A stretch of 15,747 bases of DNA from UBA5336 sp964625835 (GCA_964625835.1 CAZVES010000061.1:1-15747), one strand, 5' to 3'. Shown: positions 1 to 7,864, counted from the first letter of the stretch. Notes: generated from the sequence alone by a model not told the origin. Made by a program: numbers and translations.

Positions 1-570
1 GCCGGCCGAGCCGGTGCCACCGTTAGAAGCCCCGCCACCATCACCGCGGCCCGCATCCGCGATGGGTCCGCCGCCCTGTCCCTGGTCCTGGCCTTGTCCT
101 TGTCTCGGACCCTGACCATTGCCCTCGCCGCTGGCTGCGCCTGCGCCCGTGAGACCCTCCATGATTTCGGCCCAGGCGGCTTGCTCATCGCGCATCAGGC
201 CCGGATCGGACTTCGCCGCATCACTGGGTGTATAGGAGGCATCCTGGGGATCGAGATTGTCCAGGTCAGCTTCGGCGATGACCCGGGCACGCTGCCGGTT
301 CAGGTGTCGGCGTGATTCCTCGGGCAGGCGGTCGATCTCCCTGGGTTCAGGTATGTTGACGCCCACGCCGACGGGGGACGGATTTGAGATCGGGTCATAG
401 GTGTCCGCATCATCCTTGCGCTGGGAGCGACGCCAGTCTTCCTCTGACTGGTCGGTGCTGTCGGTGTCAGGAGAGCCTGCACTGCCTGTCGATGGCTCCG
501 GGCTCTCCTGCGCCAGGGCTGGCGCCGGCAGGAGAGCCAGGGCAAGCGCGATGATCGTGGCTCTGGTCAT
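1..570 (-). CDS. Secreted Q/G-rich hypothetical protein (partial, C-terminus off the left edge)
   Basis: I do not recognise this protein. The frame is open for 190 codons from an ATG at 570 to the window edge, so the C-terminus is missing. The N-terminus is a clear Sec signal peptide: MTRATIIALALALLPAPALA followed by Gln, with a plausible cleavage after residue 20. The mature part starts acidic and Ser/Thr-rich, has an Arg-rich middle (residues about 80-95), and at about residues 155-175 becomes a low-complexity Gly/Gln run (GQGPRQGQGQDQGQGGG) followed by Gly/Ala/Ser. No domain or catalytic motif is visible. It lies 60 bp downstream of the pseudokinase-SUMF1 gene on the same strand with no terminator between them, so it is probably the last visible gene of the operon. 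The ribosome site is weak (GATAAGAAA directly before ATG). The signal peptide and operon position support a real exported protein; its function is unknown. Confidence 0.7.
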   Translation of the reverse strand, partial: MTRATIIALALALLPAPALAQESPEPSTGSAGSPDTDSTDQSEEDWRRSQRKDDADTYDPISNPSPVGVGVNIPEPREIDRLPEESRRHLNRQRARVIAEADLDNLDPQDASYTPSDAAKSDPGLMRDEQAAWAEIMEGLTGAGAASGEGNGQGPRQGQGQDQGQGGGPIADAGRGDGGGASNGGTGSAG

Positions 571-630
571 TTTCTTATCATACCCCGTCCCAATGACTGG
601 AGCCTGAACGCACCACGACCGGCCAGGGGT

Positions 631-2823
631 CTAACCACCCGACACTTTCCGGACCACGCGAAACCCGGTGAAGTCGTTGCTGTCGCCACGGCGCAGCATG
701 AGCCGTGCGGTGAACCTCAGATCCTTGGGCCCGGAAAACCAAGACCCGCCCCGAACCGCGCGCTGGTTGCACGAACCGCGCAGGTCAGCCGTTCCATCTG
801 CTGGCGCATCGCGCAGGTTCAGCGTGTTACAATCCAGCGTCCACTCGGCCACGTTGCCGACCATGTCCTTCACGCCAAAACCGTTGGCGATCAGGGATCC
901 GGCTGGCAAGGTGCGGTCCGGCGCAGGGTCCGCACAGGCCTTGTTTGCCCATGCCAGTCCGCTTTCCTGCGCTGCCCCGTTTGCCTGGGCGCAGACAGCC
1001 GCAGCCGACCCACCCGGCAGCGCGCCGATCTGTCCGCCACGGGCGGCATACTCCCACTGGGCCTCGCTGGGCAAGCTGTAATCCTGTCCGGTTTCCTGGC
1101 TCAGCCAGGCAGCATAGGCCATGGCATCGTTCCAGGTGACATTGATCACGGGCCGGGTGCCCCTGCCCCAGCCATTGTCGCTGGCCACAGCCTGGCACCC
1201 ACCGCCCGAAACACAGGCCTGCCACTCCAGAAAAGTCACCTCGGTTTCTGAAATGGCGAAAAAGCTCGCAAAACTCACAGGCCTCTGTGGGCCTTCTGCC
1301 GGGCTGGCATCGGCATCGCTTGGCGGTGCGCCAAGCTGGGCCGTGCCCGCCGGCAGGGTCACCATAAGGGGGCAGGAGGCACAATCGCGGAATGTGCGCC
1401 CGGCCGCCGGCTTCAGCGCATCCAGTGCCGCCACAGCCTGGACCTGGAAGGCGCCATTGGGAAACTGTGACAAATACTGCTCATAGGCCCTGACGGTGTT
1501 CACCGCGCTCGCCTGACGGAACGCGGCTTCATCGGCCGCAGCCGCCTGGAGCCGGTCGCGCCGGGAGCGCGCCTCCTGCGCGTTCGGCCCGGTCGGGTGT
1601 TTGCCCAGATAATCGGAATAGGAATCGACCGTATCCTCGCGGGCGGCCTGTTCCCAGTTGGCTGCTTCGCGGGCGGCGCGCTCGGCGGCATCGGCTGCGG
1701 CGGCTTCTTGGGCTGAGCGAATGGCATTGGCGCGCTCTCGGGCCTTGCTGGCATGGCGCCCCTCCGGCCAGGTTTCCAGGTAGGATTCATAGCCTGCCAG
1801 CGTGTTTCGCCGCTCCGCTTCGGCCCAGGCTTCGTCATCATAGCGGTCGATCTCGGCCTGGGCATCCTGGGCAAAACGGCCATCCGGGAACGCCCCCAGA
1901 TAGGCGCGATAGCCTTCAAGCGTGTCCTGCTCAAGGGCCCGGACCCAGGCTTCATTGTCGGCCGAGGGCCTTGGCGGCTCCGGGCTTTCCACCGACGGAC
2001 CGGGCGCGGTTTCACCGCCCGCAACCCGGGTCTCCCCGCTGCTTTCGATCAACAGCCACGCACCGGCCGCTGCAATTGCCGCCAGCAAAACGCCGCCAGC
2101 CAGCATCCGCCCCCAAGGCCTGCGCTCCGGTTCTGGTTCAAAGGCCGGAACGCGCATCCCTCCTCGTGCCCCGCCCGTTGGTTCCGGTTTGGGCGCAACT
2201 CGACCGGGTGTGCTGCGGGAACGGGCTGGCGACCCCTTGGCGGTCGGCGCGCCTGGTGGAATGGAGCGAGCCCTGCGCGGCTCGAATATGGCAACCCATT
2301 CTGCAATCGATGCCGGTCTCTCGGTCGGGTCCATTTCAAGGCCCGCCATGATGGCATCCAGGAAGGCCAGTCCATGCCGGCCCTGGAGTTCCCGGTCAGC
2401 GGAAATGTCCACCAGCGGATCGGGTCGCCCTGCCCCCACGGCGTCCTGGCGCTGTGCAACCGGTGTGGGCTGGCGCCCTGAGGCCAACAGGTAGAGCACG
2501 GCGCACATTGCATAGATGTCTCCGCGTACAGAAGGAGCTTCCCCCCGCGTGGTTTCTGGCGGGGCGAAGGCTTCCGCGCGGCCGGGCTCACCGCGAGAAA
2601 CTCCAAGGCGCGGCGACGGACCGTCTGCGCCGACCCGATAGAGATCGCCCGGCGCAACAGGGCCTAAAACCTTTCCCTCCCGGTGCGCGCTCTCAAACAA
2701 CTGGGCCAGTTCGGAAGCAGCCTGCCTGGCCTCGCGCAATTCCATTCCGGTGACCGGCAGGGTGTCGACGAGGCGCGTGCGCGCGCCGGGCTCCCCCGGT
2801 GTGTCTGGCGTATCCTCGCTCAT
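631..2823 (-). CDS. Membrane protein: pseudokinase C-lobe, four helical repeats and a SUMF1/FGE-like domain without catalytic cysteines
   Basis: 730 residues. Residues about 27-185 match a protein-kinase C-lobe only: helix E (ASELAQLFESAHREGKVLG), a catalytic-loop remnant (LGPVAPGDLY at 53-62, where HRD-K-N is expected), VSR at 75-77 in place of DFG, then APPE at 87-90, GDIYAMCAVLYLLASGR (helix F) and DPTERP (165-170). There is no N-lobe, glycine loop or VAIK lysine, so it should be catalytically dead. A linker with Arg/Pro is followed by one membrane helix (about 238-258). Four repeats of about 45-50 residues with the pattern Thr-x3-Tyr-x2-Tyr-Leu-x3-Pro-x-Gly start near 301, 341, 398 and 443. 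A SUMF1/FGE-sulfatase domain fills 475-728 (NVTWNDAMAYAAWLS, LPSEAQWEYAARGG, DMVGNVAEWT, RAVRGGSW, GFRVVR). The two active-site cysteines of true FGE are absent: the stretch after RGGSW reads FSGPKDLRF. The predicted topology is kinase remnant in the cytoplasm and SUMF1 domain in the periplasm. The ATG overlaps the channel gene's stop as ATGA. A binding or regulatory role is likelier than formylglycine formation. Confidence 0.9.
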   Translation of the reverse strand: MSEDTPDTPGEPGARTRLVDTLPVTGMELREARQAASELAQLFESAHREGKVLGPVAPGDLYRVGADGPSPRLGVSRGEPGRAEAFAPPETTRGEAPSVRGDIYAMCAVLYLLASGRQPTPVAQRQDAVGAGRPDPLVDISADRELQGRHGLAFLDAIMAGLEMDPTERPASIAEWVAIFEPRRARSIPPGAPTAKGSPARSRSTPGRVAPKPEPTGGARGGMRVPAFEPEPERRPWGRMLAGGVLLAAIAAAGAWLLIESSGETRVAGGETAPGPSVESPEPPRPSADNEAWVRALEQDTLEGYRAYLGAFPDGRFAQDAQAEIDRYDDEAWAEAERRNTLAGYESYLETWPEGRHASKARERANAIRSAQEAAAADAAERAAREAANWEQAAREDTVDSYSDYLGKHPTGPNAQEARSRRDRLQAAAADEAAFRQASAVNTVRAYEQYLSQFPNGAFQVQAVAALDALKPAAGRTFRDCASCPLMVTLPAGTAQLGAPPSDADASPAEGPQRPVSFASFFAISETEVTFLEWQACVSGGGCQAVASDNGWGRGTRPVINVTWNDAMAYAAWLSQETGQDYSLPSEAQWEYAARGGQIGALPGGSAAAVCAQANGAAQESGLAWANKACADPAPDRTLPAGSLIANGFGVKDMVGNVAEWTLDCNTLNLRDAPADGTADLRGSCNQRAVRGGSWFSGPKDLRFTARLMLRRGDSNDFTGFRVVRKVSGG

Positions 2824-3590
2824 CGCGCCCGGCTGTCTCCCAGTTGCAGGATCAGATGGTCGAGGCAGTACTGGCCCGCTTCATTCAGGGCGCGCTCCTC
2901 CTTGGCCTGCACGACAGATTGCAGGAGGACCAGGACCGCAGACATGATCAGGGCGAGCAGCGTCGTGGTGAAGGCAACACCGAGCCTTGATGTGACCTGG
3001 TAGAGAAAATCCTCGCTTTCGGCATTTGCCGGGACGCCGGCATACTGAAGGGCAAACATGATGCCCATCACCGTCCCGATGAAGCCAAGCGAAGGGATCA
3101 GCCAGGCGATGTAGCGCAGCATCGAATAGCGCAGGTCGATCTCATGCATGTAGAGGTCGAGTGAGGCGGTGAGCACCGACGATGCCTGGTCCTCTTTCTG
3201 GTTGAGTTGGTACTGGTCAATGGTGCGGATGATCATGCGGGGAAGGAAACAGTCCCGACCGAACTTGCGCCGCGCTACGCCCTCGCGGACTCCCGCCAGC
3301 AGGTCTGTTGTCAGCAGGGTGCCGTCATCGGGGAGGTAACCGCGTCGCATCTGGCCTTCTTCCTCCGACGCCGCATTCCAGCGGAGCGCAAGTTCACCGA
3401 ACCCGACAAACAGCGCCACCCACATGACGTTCTGGATCGTGAATGGCCAGAAGGCCGCATCGCGATCGAGAAGCACTTCCTGCACGGCCGGTGATGCGGC
3501 AACGGAAAGAACGCCAATCAGGATGAAAGCGGCCACGACGGCGATCACAAGCATCACCGCGCGCTTGAGCATTCCCACACCCTTATTCAC
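2820..3590 (-). CDS. MotA/TolQ/ExbB-family proton channel protein
   Basis: 256 residues with four hydrophobic helices at about 9-31, 51-70, 156-181 and 204-228 and a cytoplasmic domain between helices 2 and 3, which is the MotA/TolQ/ExbB layout. Helix 3 carries the family signature IPSLGFIGTVMGI (165-177, Pro166) and helix 4 carries LGVAFTTTLLALIMS (203-217), where the family has the Thr-Thr lining the proton path. Proteins of this family form a pentamer around two copies of a single-helix partner with a membrane Asp and convert proton flow into movement. The likely partners are the two VWA proteins encoded upstream. The GTG start at 3590 is chosen because GGGAGGG (plus-strand positions 3598-3604) sits 7-8 bases before it; an ATG six codons later (3572) is an alternative. 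It begins 33 bp after the FHA gene and ends in an ATGA overlap with the pseudokinase-SUMF1 gene. It is not obviously ExbB, TolQ or MotA proper. Confidence 0.92.
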   Translation of the reverse strand: MNKGVGMLKRAVMLVIAVVAAFILIGVLSVAASPAVQEVLLDRDAAFWPFTIQNVMWVALFVGFGELALRWNAASEEEGQMRRGYLPDDGTLLTTDLLAGVREGVARRKFGRDCFLPRMIIRTIDQYQLNQKEDQASSVLTASLDLYMHEIDLRYSMLRYIAWLIPSLGFIGTVMGIMFALQYAGVPANAESEDFLYQVTSRLGVAFTTTLLALIMSAVLVLLQSVVQAKEERALNEAGQYCLDHLILQLGDSRAR

Positions 3591-3623
3591 GGGTAAGCCC
3601 TCCCGGACTGGCTTGACTGAAAC

Positions 3624-5087
3624 TCATACGGCACCTTCCTCGATCTTTCCGGTATAGGGGTTGCGGCGCGGCTTGCGAAACCTCTGCAACGCCGCATCGT
3701 CCGGCTCGGTGTCTCCCGGCTGCGGAGGCACGAGCGCGACTTCAGCAAGCAGTTCCTCCACTGTCACCACGCAATCGCCGAACCTGAGCTTGTCGCCCAC
3801 TTCGACCGATGTTGTCTCAGTCTGCACCCATTGCTCGCCCTCCAGGATGAATGTCCCGTTCGTGGAGTTTTCATCAACGATCCAGATTCGCCCGCCATCC
3901 TGGTAGAGATGGGCATGGAGCCGCGAAACGCTGGCATCGGAGAGGCGATAGTCGCAGCCAGGCTTCCGGCCGATTGTCTTCTTCAGGGGCGCCAGCACCA
4001 CGTCGAGTTCATCTGCAGGGCGAACAACCTTCCCGGAGCCCTCGCCGGAGGCAAGCATCCTGCGCACGACCAGGAACAGTCCGCCGATCAGGAGAAGGTT
4101 CGAGCCCGCGCCAAGTCCGGCCAGCAAGCGGCGGCCGGGCTGGCTGAACCAGCCGCTCCAATGGTGAGGCTGGACCGTGCGCAGGGCGGTCTCCAAAGTC
4201 GACAGGATCGGCGTGGAATGCGCGAGTTCGATTTCCTGGCTGTCCCCACCGCTTTGTACAACAAGGGTCAGCGAGCGCTCCGCCTCGCCCGGGAGCCGAT
4301 AGGTCAGGTGGACAGGCAGGCGAAGCGTCCTTGTGCCGCCACCCAGGAGCCCAGCCAGGACATCGCTTTCGCCTTCGCCAAGCAACTTGCCACCGGTGAC
4401 TTCGGCAAAGGGGGCAATCGCCTCATCCTCCGCACCGAAGCGGATCGGAAAGAGATAGACCTCCCGGTTCACCGCGGCGCTGGCGATGCCGAAACGGACA
4501 TCCTCCTCGACCGGCATGCCGGGCGCGCCATAGACGAGCCCCGTGCGGCCCGGGTTTTCGACAGCAAACTCGAATGCCCTTGGCAGGGTCCGGTCGATGT
4601 CCGCGCTGGGTGTGAGCGCAGGGGCCAGTGCATTCAGGGCGGCCACCAGCGCATCCGGCGAGTCTGGCTCTGCAAGCACCTCGAACTCGGGCGACAAGCG
4701 CGCAAGAATCATACGCGTGCCCGACTCCACGGCCGGCGCGCCGACTTCGGCAGCCAGGCCCAGCTGGCGCGCAATCTCGGCTTCACTGCCACCTATGGCG
4801 AAGACGAGGCTTGCAGGCCCCTCATAGGGCGCAAAACTGGAGCGAGCCTTTATTCCCTCCAGCCGGAACTCTGGCCCGTCCTCAAGCGCATCCTGACCGA
4901 GTGGGCGCCACTGCACGGCGACGTCCCGCGCACTCGCACTGGCTTCAAACTCGACGCTGCCGACCATCCCCGGACCGGAAGATGGAGCGGTATCCGCCGT
5001 CTGGGCCATGGCCAGAGCTGACAGACAGCCAGCGCTAGTCGCAAACACCAGAAGTGTTCGAAGCCAACGCCATGAACTGTCCGCCAT
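3624..5087 (-). CDS. FHA-domain membrane protein with extracytoplasmic domain
   Basis: 487 residues from the ATG at 5087. The N-terminus is a signal peptide (WRWLRTLLVFATSAGCLSALAMA, cleavage near residue 28). Residues about 40-310 should be extracytoplasmic. That region starts with a fold resembling a VWA domain without a metal site (PASLVFAIGG near 91-100, REVYLFPIRFGAE near 208-220) and ends in a beta-rich segment (LPVHLTYRLPGE, 257-268). One membrane helix lies at about 325-345. The C-terminus holds a complete FHA domain: TIGR (371-374), SRLHAH (388-393) and ENSTNGT (406-412), the conserved phosphothreonine-binding elements, on the cytoplasmic side. FHA domains read phosphothreonine, yet no active kinase is encoded in the window. 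The start at 5087 overlaps the end of the upstream VWA gene by 53 bp; an ATG at 5129 with GGGGA upstream is an alternative that gives a longer, poorer leader. The reading frame runs further back to 5309, but that part lies inside the VWA gene and is not credible coding. Confidence 0.88.
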   Translation of the reverse strand: MADSSWRWLRTLLVFATSAGCLSALAMAQTADTAPSSGPGMVGSVEFEASASARDVAVQWRPLGQDALEDGPEFRLEGIKARSSFAPYEGPASLVFAIGGSEAEIARQLGLAAEVGAPAVESGTRMILARLSPEFEVLAEPDSPDALVAALNALAPALTPSADIDRTLPRAFEFAVENPGRTGLVYGAPGMPVEEDVRFGIASAAVNREVYLFPIRFGAEDEAIAPFAEVTGGKLLGEGESDVLAGLLGGGTRTLRLPVHLTYRLPGEAERSLTLVVQSGGDSQEIELAHSTPILSTLETALRTVQPHHWSGWFSQPGRRLLAGLGAGSNLLLIGGLFLVVRRMLASGEGSGKVVRPADELDVVLAPLKKTIGRKPGCDYRLSDASVSRLHAHLYQDGGRIWIVDENSTNGTFILEGEQWVQTETTSVEVGDKLRFGDCVVTVEELLAEVALVPPQPGDTEPDDAALQRFRKPRRNPYTGKIEEGAV

Positions 5088-6009
5088 TGCGAGCGGCCAG
5101 GTTTTCCATGAATTCAACTGTGCCTTCATAATCGAAATAGTTCCCCACAACGACTGTGTGTATTTCCTTGCGGCCCGCATTCCTGCGGGTGAGTTCTGAA
5201 ATGAGTTGGCCGGGGCGTAAACCATTGTTCGCTCTCGGATTAGGCAGGCCATCGCTGACCAGGAATATGGCCTCTCCGGGGCCACGCAGCATTTTATCGA
5301 AAGCGTCAAGCATGGACGCCGACCCTCCGAACTGGCGGGTCAGGCCGTCGGCAAAGGACAGGGCCGCGGCCCGGGCGCTGGAGTCCACTCGTCGCAATCC
5401 GCCCCCTGTGGGCCAGGCCACCGTCCGTGGGCCGGTATCGGTCGCCTGGAAGCCGACAATGGAAAGCCTGTGATTGTCCTGCAGGGAAGAGACGATCCGC
5501 TCCATCACATCGGCAAGGCTGTCTTCGTGCCCGCCCATGCAGCGGTTCATGTCGAAGGCGATGACGATGTCATCCACCCGGGTCTTCATGCCGAGGAAGC
5601 GGAAGGAGACCAAGGCAGGCTCCGGCGTTGGGCCGGGCTCCTCGGCGACGGGTTCGGGGATCTGCACGGCCTGTTCGGCCTCGGCCTTCTTCTCCAGGAG
5701 TGTCTGCTCGGCCGCGCGCAACTCGGCGAGCTTTGCGGTTTCCTCACTGCGGATATCGGAAACATTCGCCGCCATGGCCGAGCGTCGCGACTCAAGCGCC
5801 TTGCGCCGCTCGACCGTCTCAACCGCGCTGTCCTCGGCGGCGCGCAGCAGGTCCGACAGGGCGCTCTCCGGCGTGCGCTCTACGATTTCCTTCTGGTAAT
5901 AGGGCATAAGGACCACGGTCAGCAGGGCAAACGCGCTCATCGCGGCAGCGAACAGGTCGATGGCCGACAGGGAGAAGATTTCGATCTGACGGGAAGGTCG
6001 CCGCTTCAT
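5035..6009 (-). CDS. MotB/ExbD-like single-pass protein with degenerate VWA domain
   Basis: 324 residues, paralogous along its length to the product of the next gene upstream. The N-terminus is short, basic and cytoplasmic, then one membrane helix (about 15-38) in the context LSAIDLFAAAMSAFALL. Asp18 stands where MotB has its proton-carrying Asp (ADFMTAMMAFFLV), so I infer it partners the MotA-like channel. A charged coiled coil follows (about 44-115), then a Pro/Glu linker (117-132) and a VWA domain (about 133-318). The metal-site motif is degraded: DMNRCM (153-158) replaces DxSxS and GGSASM (228-233) replaces the Thr loop, although VSDG (251-254) remains. VWA domains bind protein ligands through a metal; this one probably binds none and may be a structural mate for its intact paralogue. 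The ATG overlaps the previous stop as ATGA, and its 3' end overlaps the FHA gene by 53 bp. Unlike MotB there is no OmpA peptidoglycan-binding domain. Confidence 0.9.
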   Translation of the reverse strand: MKRRPSRQIEIFSLSAIDLFAAAMSAFALLTVVLMPYYQKEIVERTPESALSDLLRAAEDSAVETVERRKALESRRSAMAANVSDIRSEETAKLAELRAAEQTLLEKKAEAEQAVQIPEPVAEEPGPTPEPALVSFRFLGMKTRVDDIVIAFDMNRCMGGHEDSLADVMERIVSSLQDNHRLSIVGFQATDTGPRTVAWPTGGGLRRVDSSARAAALSFADGLTRQFGGSASMLDAFDKMLRGPGEAIFLVSDGLPNPRANNGLRPGQLISELTRRNAGRKEIHTVVVGNYFDYEGTVEFMENLAARNGGQFMALASNTSGVCD

Positions 6010-6938
6010 CGCGCCCTCCCCACGAAGTCGCCGCGATTGCTGCGCGCAAGGGACTGCAGGAACAGTGTCAGCCGCCGGTCATCGGTATAGTCGCCGATTG
6101 CGACGGTGTGTATTTCGGCCCGCCCGCGATTGATGGTTGTGATGTTGCGAACAATGGCGCTGGGATTGCCATCATCGGGCGCGCCGTCGCTCATCAGGAT
6201 GATCGCTTCGGGCCGCGCATTCATCGCCCGCACCAGGGCCGACTGGGTCGGCGTGCCACCCCCAAAGCGACGAGACATACCTGAAACGAAACTCCTGGCC
6301 GCCGACAGGTTTGCCGGGTCCGCGCGAACCAGTCCTCCAGACCTGGGATACATGTCGAAGGTCGGCCCGCCGCGATAGCCGATGATGACAAATCGATTGT
6401 CTGGCTTCATCTGGCCGAGCACTTCATTGATCGCTCCAGTCACCTTGGCCCTGTGGGCGGTCATCGACCCGGACATGTCCACCACGATGGCGATGTCCTT
6501 TTCGTCTGTGGCAAGGCCAAGAATGGAAAACTCCACACCGCGGTTCACGCTGCGCGGCGGCTCTGGCGTTGGTTCGGGATCAGGCTCCGGGATGGGCGGG
6601 GGGTCTGGTATCTCGATTTCCGAGGCCGCGATCAGGACTTCCTGTATCTTCGCCTCTGTCTCGGAGATGTTTTCCTGCGCGGTGCGGTACTGCTTGTCCA
6701 GGAGAGCAATCTCGGCCTCAAGCGCGCGGATCTCGGCCATTTCGGTCTGGGTGGTCGAGGCGGCAAGGCGGCGCTTCTGGACGAGTTCTTCCAGCTCTTC
6801 CATCGAAACATCCGTGCCACCTCGCTGGTAATAGGGAAACAGGATCAGCACGATCAGTATGAAGGCGCCGAGCGCAGCCGCAAAAAGGTCCAGCGCCGAC
6901 ACGGTGAAGATCGAGATGTCCCGCCTGCGCGCCTTCAT
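6006..6938 (-). CDS. MotB/ExbD-like single-pass protein with intact VWA domain
   Basis: 310 residues: a short basic cytoplasmic start (MKARRRD), one membrane helix (about 14-37) reading VSALDLFAAALGAFILIVL with Asp17 aligned to the MotB proton-carrying Asp, a coiled coil (about 44-107), a rigid Pro-Glu linker (PDPPPIPEPDPEPTPEPP, 111-128) and a VWA domain (about 134-308). The metal-ion-dependent adhesion site is complete: DMSGSM (154-159), GGGTPT (226-231) and MSDG (249-252). It should sit in the inner membrane with the VWA domain in the periplasm. I infer that it and the following paralogue are the axial subunits of a channel complex with the MotA-like protein, with the VWA domain gripping an envelope partner. 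It starts 24 bp after the second lipoprotein gene, and its stop overlaps the next start as ATGA. Generic databases would call this simply a VWA domain-containing protein. Confidence 0.92.
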   Translation of the reverse strand: MKARRRDISIFTVSALDLFAAALGAFILIVLILFPYYQRGGTDVSMEELEELVQKRRLAASTTQTEMAEIRALEAEIALLDKQYRTAQENISETEAKIQEVLIAASEIEIPDPPPIPEPDPEPTPEPPRSVNRGVEFSILGLATDEKDIAIVVDMSGSMTAHRAKVTGAINEVLGQMKPDNRFVIIGYRGGPTFDMYPRSGGLVRADPANLSAARSFVSGMSRRFGGGTPTQSALVRAMNARPEAIILMSDGAPDDGNPSAIVRNITTINRGRAEIHTVAIGDYTDDRRLTLFLQSLARSNRGDFVGRAR

Positions 6939-6962
6939 GGCCTGACTGCCCAGCCCCCAACC

Positions 6963-7850
6963 CTATGGATAGCCATAGGAATAGTCGCCAAGCACCTCGA
7001 TCATGATCTGGGCCATGCGGGCATTGGCCTCGGCCCGCTGCACATCGGTCAGCGCGCGCGCCACCTCGGCTGCGCCCTTGGCATCGATCGCCCCCGCCGT
7101 CTCGCCGATGGAGGTGTTGGCGAGATCAAGCCGCTTATCAAGGTCGCCGGTAAACTCCTCTTCCAGCGCGGCGAGTTCAGCATCGAAGGCGGCGAATTCG
7201 ATATCGTCTCGCTGGCCCACAAGGTCACGCTGGTAGGCGGCCACGGCCTGGCCATGAACAGGGTCGCTGTCGGCATTCAGGCGGTAGAGTGCGTCGAGCA
7301 GCATGGAGCGCAGGAAGATGGCATCCTCGCCAATCGCCTGCTTGTAGACCCCATTGGCAAGGTCCGGCGAGGTCGCCTCGAGCGCGGCGATTTGGCCATC
7401 GAGGATGAGCCCGCACTCCTGTGAAAACCGGATCAGGTGCGCCATCTGGCCGACCGTGGCATTCGGCGCGGCCTGCAGGAGCACCGGGTTGGCAATGTCC
7501 TCCACCACCTGCAGGAGCGGGGTCGAGGGATCGACCTGGCCGACGCCATAGGCATCCAGCACGTCGATCAGGTCTTCATCAGCGCCCCGGCCTGCCTCGC
7601 TGAGCAGGACAAAAAGCTGGTGGCGACCGCTCAGCGTGCCGCCCGCGAGACTCGTCATCTGGGTCGCGCAGAAATCGTTGAGCGCGGGAATCTCCAGATC
7701 GGAAGGCCTCGACAGAGAATCGCGACCCGAAGCCGACTCGCCTGTCTCAAGCTGCACTGAAAGCGGCACTTGCTCAGCGGCTGTCTGGGCGCTCGCGCAG
7801 CCGGGCAGGAGGATGCAGGCAAGTCCTGCAAGCGATGCAGTCAGTCTCAT
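6963..7850 (-). CDS. Helical lipoprotein, function unknown
   Basis: 295 residues from the ATG at 7850. The N-terminus is a short lipoprotein signal peptide with lipobox LPGC (lipidated Cys18). The mature protein is mostly predicted helix with no motif I recognise. Two cysteines (in NDFCATQ and SQECGL) might pair. The C-terminal third is charged and helical (QRDDIEFAAFDAELAALEEEF) and ends in YGYP. The residue after the lipid Cys is Ala, not Asp, which is compatible with the outer membrane. The ATG at 7850 is preferred because GAGAAAGGGA ends six bases before it; this ribosome site overlaps the stop codon of the upstream lipoprotein gene (14-bp gap), so the two are probably translationally coupled. 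A TTG six codons earlier (7868) is an alternative. Its place ahead of the two VWA genes suggests an envelope partner of their periplasmic domains, but that is inference. Confidence 0.8.
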   Translation of the reverse strand: MRLTASLAGLACILLPGCASAQTAAEQVPLSVQLETGESASGRDSLSRPSDLEIPALNDFCATQMTSLAGGTLSGRHQLFVLLSEAGRGADEDLIDVLDAYGVGQVDPSTPLLQVVEDIANPVLLQAAPNATVGQMAHLIRFSQECGLILDGQIAALEATSPDLANGVYKQAIGEDAIFLRSMLLDALYRLNADSDPVHGQAVAAYQRDLVGQRDDIEFAAFDAELAALEEEFTGDLDKRLDLANTSIGETAGAIDAKGAAEVARALTDVQRAEANARMAQIMIEVLGDYSYGYP

Positions 7851-7864
7851 GGCCAATCCCTTTC

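Noticed and set aside
631..2823. Formylglycine-generating enzyme or active Ser/Thr kinase
   Set aside because: Active-site cysteines, HRD Asp and DFG Asp are all missing, so neither activity is supported.
3831..5021. 396-residue open frame on the plus strand
   Set aside because: It lies entirely antisense to the FHA-domain gene and has no domain or signal; it is a shadow caused by high GC.
6453..7424. 323-residue plus-strand frame
   Set aside because: Antisense to the intact-VWA and second lipoprotein genes, with no recognisable motif.
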